Positions 21,101-30,641 of a stretch of DNA of 33,550 bases are shown here, piece after piece. The stretch is from Fonticula alba. Taxonomy: Eukaryota > Opisthokonta > Rotosphaerida > Fonticulaceae. Each line of letters starts with the position of its first letter. Position 1 is the stretch's first letter. The position numbers and the translations under genes were made by a program. Below the pieces are notes generated by a model. The model was not told where the DNA came from. It ran no database searches and saw only the letters and a list, made by a program, of their open reading frames with translations. The DNA is taken from contig NW_009242972.1 of assembly GCF_000388065.1 (NCBI RefSeq), positions 715,910 through 749,459 of the forward strand. The letters run 5' to 3'.

Positions 21101-24100
21101 TCAGCAGCGCGGCCAGGCCGTGCGACTGACCAAGCAGGCCGGTTTGCCCGGCCATCGAGCCGGCCGTGGCGGCCATGGCCTCCAGGGCCGCCGCCGCACG
21201 CTGGTCACTGTCATCCGCCAGGTCCATTGCCCCGGAGCCGGGGCCGGAGCCGGAGCCCAAAGTGCTTCCGCCCTCCAGCAGCAGGGGCCCCAGGCCATCG
21301 GGGCCGGCCACCGAGGACAGGTCCCGCGGCAGGCCGAGCGACCCGGCGCTGGCATACGCCCGCGAGGCCCAGCCAGCCAGCAGGCTCGGCAGCAGGCCCA
21401 GCAGCTCGGACAGCAGGTGTGCCGCGCGCGACCGGCCAGCCGCCAGCGGGGCACCCCCCTCGCCGGCCAGCGGGGCCAAATCCAGCAGCCAGAGGAAACG
21501 CTGCGAAGTGACCGCATCAGCCGGCGACCGGGAGGACCCGGTAGACCCGCCGGCCGCGGCCTCCAGCCCGCGAAGCCGGCCGACCACCTCCACCAGGGCC
21601 AGGCGCCGGGCCTCCAGGGCGCGGAGCTCAAGGGCAGCGGCCTCCGAATCGAGCCCCGGCAGCAGGGCCAGGTCGCCGGCCAGCCGGAAGCCCAGCGACA
21701 CGATGGCCAACTCGCAAGTCAGCAGGCCGACATCCGACAGCGGCATGAATGGCAGCTGCACCCGGGCATCGAGGGCATCCTTCGGCAGGTAGACCGGGCT
21801 CTCGGAGAGCATGGCCTCCACCACCTCGGTGTCCACCGAGTCCGGCAGCAATTCCGCCGAGGACAGCAGGTGCCGGGTGCGCAGACGCCCGGCCAGCTCG
21901 GCCGGAGCCGCATGCAGCCGAGCCAGGCGCTCGTCCACCGAGTCGGCCAGGGTGACCATGGCGTCGGCCAGGGAGGCCGCCGGCCCGGCCAGCGGCTGCC
22001 CATTGAGGATGAGCACCGTGGCCAGGCCCTCCGACACATCGGCATACAGGTCCCGCAGCCAGGCCGACCGCTGGGTGGCAGACACCCGGCGAGCCCGGCG
22101 AATGCGCGAGTCCGCCTCCGACAGGACAAGCGATGCCCGGAAGGCATCCGGCCGGAAGGCATTGTCATCGCCGTCGCTGTGGTCGCCGGACCGGGCCCCG
22201 GGCCCGGGGGCCGGGGGCTGGTCCTCCACCGCCATCGGGGCCATGTCGGCCGGATCGGCACTGGCCGCATCCAAGGCATCCAGCCTCAGCAGGGCATCCA
22301 CATGGCGGTGCACGCGCAGGAAGGCAAACCACCAGGGGGTGTTTTGGTCCAGGGCCAGGCCCGGCCCGGCGGCCGCCGCCGCCTGGGCACCCATGTGCGA
22401 CCCGACCGACCGGCCACTGAAGATGTCCAGCCGGCTGGCCGCGAGGGCCAGCCGGTCGGCCAGCCGCGCGAGCCCGACATCGGCGAAGGTCGCCGGGCGC
22501 AGGCCCTCCCGGTAGAGCGGGCCCCAGCACTCCAGGGCGAAGACCGGCACGGTTTCCAGCAGCTGGCCCAGGGCGGCGGTGGCCTGCTGGCGCATGGCAC
22601 CGGCCGCCGGGTCCGCCCCGGTCGGCAAGGCCCCCCCCTGGGCCGAGAGCAGATGCTCCACCGCCGGCCGCAGCGGCCGCAGCAGGAACACCAGCGCCTC
22701 CAGCGACACGCCGCCGGAGCAGCGCGAGTCCAGCAGGAAGCGCGCGAAGTCCGCGAAGACGGTCCACGACCAGCCGGCCCCGGAGAGGACCGGCCGCACG
22801 GCGCCCGACAGCAGGCGCATGGAAGCCCGGGCCGAGTCCGGCACGTCGGCCGGCTCGCCGGTCAGCGGCGACAAGTCGCCACTGGCCACCGCCGTGCGCA
22901 GCAGCCACTCCATCACCCCGGACACCAGGGGGAAGAGACAGGCCAAGCTCGGGACCGAGAGGGCGGCCGCCGAGCAGCCGGTCGACGGCTGCGAGTCGCC
23001 GGACCCGGCGGCCTCGCCGCCGGCCATGGTGACGACGCTCGGCCGGAGCAGGGCCGACGCCGTGGCCCGGTCAATCTGCGCATGGAACAGGGCCGCCGAC
23101 ACTTGCAGCGCCGAGGACCGGGCCCCGGGGCCGGTGGCGGCCACGGCGGCCACCTGCGCCGCGATGCGCTCGCCCAGCAGGGCAAACTCATCGAGGGCCG
23201 ACAGCTGGCCGGCCAGCACCGGGGTCAGGGCCAGGCCACCGGCCACCTGCCGGCGGAGGGCCTCCTCCCCGGGCCCGGCGGCCGTCGTGGTCAGGGCCGC
23301 CAAGGCCAGGGCCGCCTGCTCGTCGGCCTGCTCGTCGCCCCGGCCCAGGGCCGACGCCGCGGCCACACTGGCAAAGCTGGCCTCCGGGAAGCAGGCCAGA
23401 TCGATCGGGGCGCCGGATTGGCGCTGCCCCGGGGGCAGGCTCATGCACACCTGCTGGCGCAGGCGCAGGGCCGCCGCCGCGCCGGCCAGTGCCACATCCA
23501 CCTCGGCGCACCGGGTGTCGACATCGGCCAGCTGGGCAAGGCGCCCGCGGAGGAGCTCCAGCCACCGCCCGGCCAGGGCCCAGGCAGCCGGCGACACCTC
23601 CCGCAGGAAGCGCCGCAGCAGCGGCAGCAGGTCCGCCTCGACCGCCCCCTCCGACAGGGGAGCCGCCCGGCCGGCGAAGGCCAGGACCTGGTGCGCCAGC
23701 CGGACAAACCCGCCCAGGAGCGCATCATCCCGGAGCAGGGCCAAGCTCGGCTGGGCCGAAGCCTGGAGCCGGGCCAGAGCCCCCAGCGGAGCCGCCACCG
23801 GCGGCGGCAGGGCACCGGCCGCCGTAGCCGCCGTCGCCCCGAGCGCGGCCAGCAGCGAAGACTCGGCATCCGTCAGCAGGGCCCGACCGAAGCGACCATA
23901 CACGAGGGCCAGCCCGGCACGCGCGGCCCGCGGTGCCGGCCACCCACGCAGCAACAGGGCACGCGCAAAGCGAGCCAGGGTGCCGAGATCACGCAGGTTC
24001 GGCCAAGCGGCCCGGCCATAGCGCCCGGACTCGAGGATCGCCGCCCGGGCCCGGCGGTGGAAGTCCACCAGGGCCCCGGCCAGGCACGGGTCGGCCACGC

Positions 24101-27100
24101 CGCCGGCCGCCACCACACGCAGGCAATCCTCCCGCTGGAGGGCCAGCGCCGGGGCCGAGGCAATGCCCCCGGCGCCATGGCGCAGGGCAGCCCCACCGGC
24201 CGGCAGGGTGCCCGCCCCGCCGATGGCCGAAGCACACTCGGCCTCGGGGGAGGCCCCCGTCACAATGCTCTCCCCGGCCAGGGTCAACTCCAGCAGGTCA
24301 TTGTCATCATCCAGCAGGGCAATCTCCACACCGCGGTTGCGCATGGCGCGCGAGATTTCCCCATGTCGCGGGTCCATGGCCAGGATCAGGCGGAAGTCCG
24401 GGTGCGGGCGGATGGTCCGCACCCCGCCATCGACCACACCATGCTCGGTGACGGCCATGACACCGCCCGGCTCCAGCAGCGGATTCAGCCGATCCAGCAC
24501 CGAGGCCGAGCAGAAGTTCACATTGTCAATGAGAACCCACCCGCCATGCTCGATGGCCCGCAGGAGCACGCCATCCACCCACTCAAAGCGCCCGGTCAAA
24601 GACACCTGAGACAGGCGCTGGACCGTGGCCAGCCGGGCCAGAAGCTGACGCGCGGTGGCCAGGAACCCGGCCAGCACGGCATCCGACGCCGGGGCAACCA
24701 GCAACCCCTCGGCCAGCTCGGCAAAGGACCCGAGCAGGTCGACGGCCGCCTGGTCCGGCCGGCCGGCCGCCAGGTAGGCCGCATGGCCCTGGAGCAGAGC
24801 CCGCACCACGGGGGCCGCATCGCCACGCAGCAGGAAGTGCTCGGCCGCCGCCTGGACCAGGACCCGGAGGTCCCCGGCCACGGCCTGGCGCTCGCGCTCC
24901 AGGTCCACCTGCTCGAAGCCACCCAGCAGCTCGGTGGTGTCCACGCTGCTGGTCATCGAAAATTCGAACAGCCGGCGATTGGCCAGGGCCGCGGCCGACC
25001 GGACCAGCCACGTCTTGCCGGAGGCAGTGGGCCCGGTCAGCAGCACCATCCACCCCATGTCCAGGGAGAAGAGCATGGACTCGAGGGCGCGCGCATGGCG
25101 GCCCAACAGCAGGGGAGCCCCATCGCCGCTGGTCCCCGGCCCGGCGAGACCCAGGGCATTGGCCCGGGCCCCGCCATGGGCATTGAGGACATCGCGCGCG
25201 ATGGCCGCCCGACCGACGGTCACCTGCCGGGCGGACACATCCACGCGCGGCCGCCGGCCCATCAGCCACTGGACCACGGCCCGGCCGGCGGCCAGGTCCG
25301 CCGGGTAGAACACCTCGGCAAAGGCCCGGGCAATGACCAGCCGGTCCTCGGCCGTGCGCAGCCGCTGCAAGTACAGCATGTCCACGAAGTCGGCCGGATC
25401 GGCGCCCCGATCGGCCCCAGCCGCGCGGACCAAACTCAACCACCGGAGCACATCACGCAGGTTCACCTCCCACGGGGCGCCGGCCCGAGCGAAGGGACCC
25501 TGAGGGGCCACCAGCTCATGGACGCGGGCATTGAACCGGACCATGCGCCGGCGCAGGGGCTCCCCGACATCCGGATAGAGGGCCGCACACACGGCCAGCA
25601 GGTCGGCATCGGTGAAGGCCTCCACATGGACCTCGGTGAAGCGGTTGAGGAAGGACCGGGGGAGGCCCTTCCGGCCGCCGCCCTGACGCACGGGATTCTG
25701 AGCGGCAAAGATGCGCGAGTCGCGCGAAATGGCGAACGACCGGTTCAACTCCGGCAGGAAGATCTCCCCCCGGTGGTCGAGACAGGCATTCAGCCCCTCG
25801 AGCACCGACTGCGAGGCCAGGTTCAGCTCGTCCAGGAGAACCCACTGGCCGGCCTTGATGGCCGCCAGGAGCGGCCCATCGCGCCAGGCAAAGCGGACAT
25901 CGGCCGCGTCGGTCCGACCGCCGCCATTGGCGCAAGAGGAGCCGCCCCCCTCGGCCCCGAGGTCGGCGTCCGATTCCACCGGCAAATCCGACCCGAAGAG
26001 ATCCGCCAAGTCGGTCTGCTCGCTGAGGTTAATCCGGAGCAGCGGGTGGCCGGACTCCTCGGCCAGCGCCTGGACCAGGGTCGTCTTGCCGACCCCGGGC
26101 GGCCCCTCCAGCAGGATGGGCTTGGCCAGCTGCAGGGCACGAAGGAGACGCAGCAGGTTGGACCGCGTGGTGGGCACATCCAGCGACAGCTGCTGGCGTC
26201 GGCGATGGGCATCCATGTCCGGCGGGCTAGCCGCCCCATGGGTCGGGCCCACGGCCAGCGGGGCCACCGGGCCCACCGGGATCCAGAAGGGCTCGGCGCC
26301 ATAGCGCTTGGCATCCGGGCTGAGGCCGATGCCGGCCGGCCCGGCCTGAGCCGCAGCCAAGCACCCGTACACCTCGGCCGCCGAGGTGACCTCCCGACCG
26401 TCGGCCGTGGAAAGGGCCACCGGCAGCAGGTCGGCCTCCTGCATCAGCGGCAGGAGGAACCGATGAGCCTCGGCCACGGCATCCGGCGACAGGGCATCCA
26501 GGAAGACCAGCTGACAGCCCTGGACAAAGCCCACGGCCGCCGGCAGCCCCAGCGCCTGGGTGCAATGGCACAGGAACCCGGCCCACGCGAGCAGGTCACG
26601 CAGCGACACCGCCCGATGGGCCATCAACTGCCGGTGCCCGCGGAACCACTCGCAAAAGGCCACCATCGGCCCGGCGAAGGGGGCCAGCTCGGCCGGCAGG
26701 CGGTCCGCCGCGATCATGCGCAGGTCCGCCGGATCCGTCACCGCCGGCACCCACACCTCGGTGAAGCGATTGCGCAGGGCCGGCGACAGTTCCTTCTTGC
26801 CATGGTCGCCACCCGGGTTCATGGTGGCCATGAAGCTGAAGCGCCGGGTGGCCACCAGGGTCTCGGCGGCGATGTCCACCGGGCCACCGGTGGCCATGGT
26901 CTTGGCCGCGGCCGCCGCCATCGCGAGGGCCTGCTCCACCGTGGCATCGCCATCGGCCGAGCCGGCCGGCTTCTCGGCGATCACCAGCGTCCGGCCGGGC
27001 TCCAGGACGGAGTTGATCCGCTCCAGGACCGAATCATCGGCCAGAGAAATCTCATCCATCAGGAACACATGGCCAGCGCGCATGGACTTCACCAGGGCAC

Positions 27101-30100
27101 CATCGTACCAGGCAAAGAGAGCCGACGCCTGGGCCAGGTGGAAGCGACCGCGCTGGAGCAGCTCCTCGGCCGGGGCCGAGTGGCTGCCGAGCTCCGGCGC
27201 GCCAGCCAGCAAAGCCTGCAACCGCGCAAACGCAGCACCAGCCCCGAGGTCCGAGCTCAGGGCATCGGCCGCCAGCTGGCCGGCCGCCAGACCGGCCTGC
27301 CGTGCCTCGGCCTCCAGCTGCGCCAGGACCTCCTGGCTCAGGACAATGGCCGGCGACTCGGCACCAGCGACGGCCATGTCGTCGGAGGCCGATTGCTTGT
27401 CCTGCTCGATGTCCATCTGGGCGACATCCTCGGCGCTGGCGCCCTCTTCGGCGCCGGCGGTCTCGGCGGCAGCCGCAGCCGCAGCCGCAGCCGCGGCCAC
27501 AGCGGAGGCCTCCTCGGCCGCGGCGGCCAGTGCAGCCGCGGTCAGCTCGGCCAGAGCGGCGCGCTCGGTCGCCGCCGCGGCCACCGCAAACTCCGCCCCA
27601 CGGAGCAGGGCCACCAAATCCCGACGGGCCTGGTCCCGGTCACGCACCGGGCGCAGGCCACCAATGAAGTCCGCGGTCTCGGTGTGCTCGTGGCAATTGA
27701 GCGTCTCCAGATGCTGGCCCATGGCCCGGGCCAGGAGCTCCACAATGGTGGTCTTGCCACAGCCAGTGTCGCCCACCAGGAGCACGGGCTCCTGGTGACG
27801 AGCCGCACGGGCAGTCAGCACAAACAGCCGGCACATGGCCGCCGTCCAGACCACCCCGCCGGAAGACCCGCCAGCCGACCGGGACAAGTCGGCCAGACGC
27901 GGGGCCACAGCACCGGCGGCCAGGCCCGCCTCGCCGGCCGACGCCGCAAACAGCGCATCGAACTCGGCCTGGGCCGACTCCAGCGAATAGAGCGTCGCCA
28001 GGTCGACCGGCGCGCGGACATGCTTCTCCACCACCGCTCGCACGGTCTCACGCTCCTCGACGCTGCGCACGCGCTCCGCCAGCAGCATGTACCCGTCCTC
28101 GGCCAGGCGCCGATCATCGGTCCCGGTATACTGGGCAAAGCGCCCGCCCCAGCGGAAGAGATCACGCAGGGTGATGTACCCATCACGACCGGCAAAGACA
28201 TTGGTGGCCTGCCGGCGCTCCTGCAGGTCGCGGTACACGGCCACCAGGCGCTCGGCACGCGAGGGCGGCATGGCACAGCGGTTTTCCACGATCTCCTGGA
28301 GTTCGCCAACCGGGATGTCATCGAAGTGGATCTCCAGGAACCGATTGCGGAAGGCCCGTGACAGGACCTTCCGACCGCCATACAACCGCGGGGGGTTCTG
28401 CGTGGCGAAGAGCATGAAGTCCGGATGCGGGCGCACGGTTTCCTGCGTCTCCGGCAGGTAGAGCTCGCGATTGTCATCCAGCAGACGGTTCAGAGCCTCC
28501 AGCACATCGGTCGGGGCCAGGTTCAACTCGTCCAGCACAATCCAATGCCCATGGCGCAGGGCCTCCACCAGGACACCCTCACGGAAGGCCAGGCGCCCCT
28601 GGTCATCGGCCACATACGACCCGAGGTACTCCTGCAAATCGGTGTGCTCATGGTTGTTGATGCGCACAAACCGGTGCCCCGTCCGCGCGGCCAGGTACTC
28701 CACCATACTGGTCTTACCGGCCGACGTGGGGCCCTGGATCAGCACCGGATAGGTGTTGGCCACAACCACACGCGCCAAGGACCGGAGATTGGTCTGAACA
28801 CTGGACGTCAGGACATACCGGTGGCCGGGATCCCCACGAGGATGGGCCCCACAGCGGATCCAAAACCCGGACACCAGCTCGAAATCCCCGGGAGCCCCGC
28901 CCGACGGAACCCCAGGAGCCCGGCGCAGCATGGCATCCAGGTTGGCCGCATTGCCGGCCGCCAGGTCGGTGATCTGCCGGTGCAACATGCTTCGCGAGGT
29001 GGGCGCCAGCTGCGTCAAGAAGGACATGCTCAGCCCCTCATAGAGAGACCGACGCAGGCCGTAGGTCGGCGCCACCAGCGCCGTGTAGCCCAAGGCCCGG
29101 GTCAATGTCCGGAGGGAGTAGTGCGGACGCTGGCCCTCGCCGTCGGCCAGCTGACCGCCGGCCGCCAGGCGCTTGACCCCGAGGAACCACTCAACCAGCA
29201 GCCGAACGATGGCCCCCTCGCCGGGGGCCGCGGCCGCCGGCTGCAGGTACGCCCGGACCAGGGAGGCCAGATCCTCCGGGTCCTCCAGCTCCCCGATGTA
29301 GAGCTCGGTCATGCGCGACCGGACCCCCGGCGGCAGATCCCGCTTGCCGACATCCGTGGCCGGGTTCATGCAGGCGAAAATCCGGAAATCCGGATGCCGG
29401 TGCACCACCACATCATCGCCCGGGCGCTCGGTCAGCACCAGCGACCCGGTCGGCGATTCCAGCAGCACGACGCTCTTCCGATCTCTCCAGCTCCCCGATG
29501 TAGAGCTCGGTCATGCGCGACCGGACCCCCGGCGGCAGATCCCGCTTGCCGACATCCGTGGCCGGGTTCATGCAGGCGAAAATCCGGAAATCCGGATGCC
29601 GGTGCACCACCACATCATCGCCCGGGCGCTCGGTCAGCACCAGCGACCCGGTCGGCGATTCCAGCAGCCCGGACAGGCACTCCAGGGTCTCGGTGGTGGC
29701 CAGGTTGATCTCATCAAGCAGGACCCAATGCCCGGCCTGGACCGCCTTCACCAGGACGCCCTCCACAAAGGCAAAGAGGAAGCTGCTCTCCAGCTGCTGC
29801 TTTTGCGAGGAGAAACGCCGGACATCCGCCTCGAAGGCGGCCCACCGGGCACGCAGCCGCGTGACCTCCGAGGCCGAGGGCGCCAGCAGCTTGGCCTGCT
29901 TGGCCGGCGGCGGGCTGCCCTCCTCCACCGGGCCGGTCGAGCCACCGGGCGCCGGGAGGGGCGCCCCCTCGGCGCCGATCTTCTTCCAGGCCATCTTCAC
30001 CGCACTGGCGAAGAGAACCAACAGCCGGGACCAGCGCTGGTCCCGGTAGGCCTTCTGCACGCTGTCCAGGAAGCGCTGGTTCGCTCGCCGGGAGAAGGTG

Positions 30101-30600
30101 GCCCCGAAGAGCTCGGTGAAGGTGTCCAGCAGGGGAGCACACAGATTGCGCGCGTTCTCCGGCTTGAAGCCGCCCAGCAGATCGGTCGACTCGCTCTGCT
30201 GGCTCATGTTGACCACGGTCAGCGGCCGGCCAAGCTGGCTGGCCAGCTGCTGGACGATGGTGGTCTTGCCGGTACCGGTCTCACCGACCAGCAGCAGGGC
30301 CTCATTCATTTGCGCGGCCGCGGCGATGCGCTCCATATTGCGCAGCGCCGCCCCGGTCCAGGCGAAGGGAGCGCCGCCGAGGGGCTCCGGCCGGACGGTC
30401 GGCAACGACGCCCGGCCGATGGTGAAGACCTTCTCCGAGCGCATGCGCACCGGTCGATAGGAGTGCGCGCTGGCGTCGAGGGCCGCCTCGTCATGCGGCA
30501 GGCCGAGCACGGCCGCAATGCCGGCCAGAGCATGCCGGCGCCGGGGGCCATCTGGCAGCACCCCAAGGAAGCAATCCTGGGCCTCCTGTGTGTGTGTGCG

Positions 30601-30641
<41 letters not shown>

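Noticed and set aside
17991-28361. A 3,456-codon plus-strand open frame
   Set aside because: It lies in exact antisense register to midasin, its translation is a repetitive G/R/Q/H-rich product of GC-rich antisense codons, and it has no recognisable domain. Midasin on the other strand is unambiguous.
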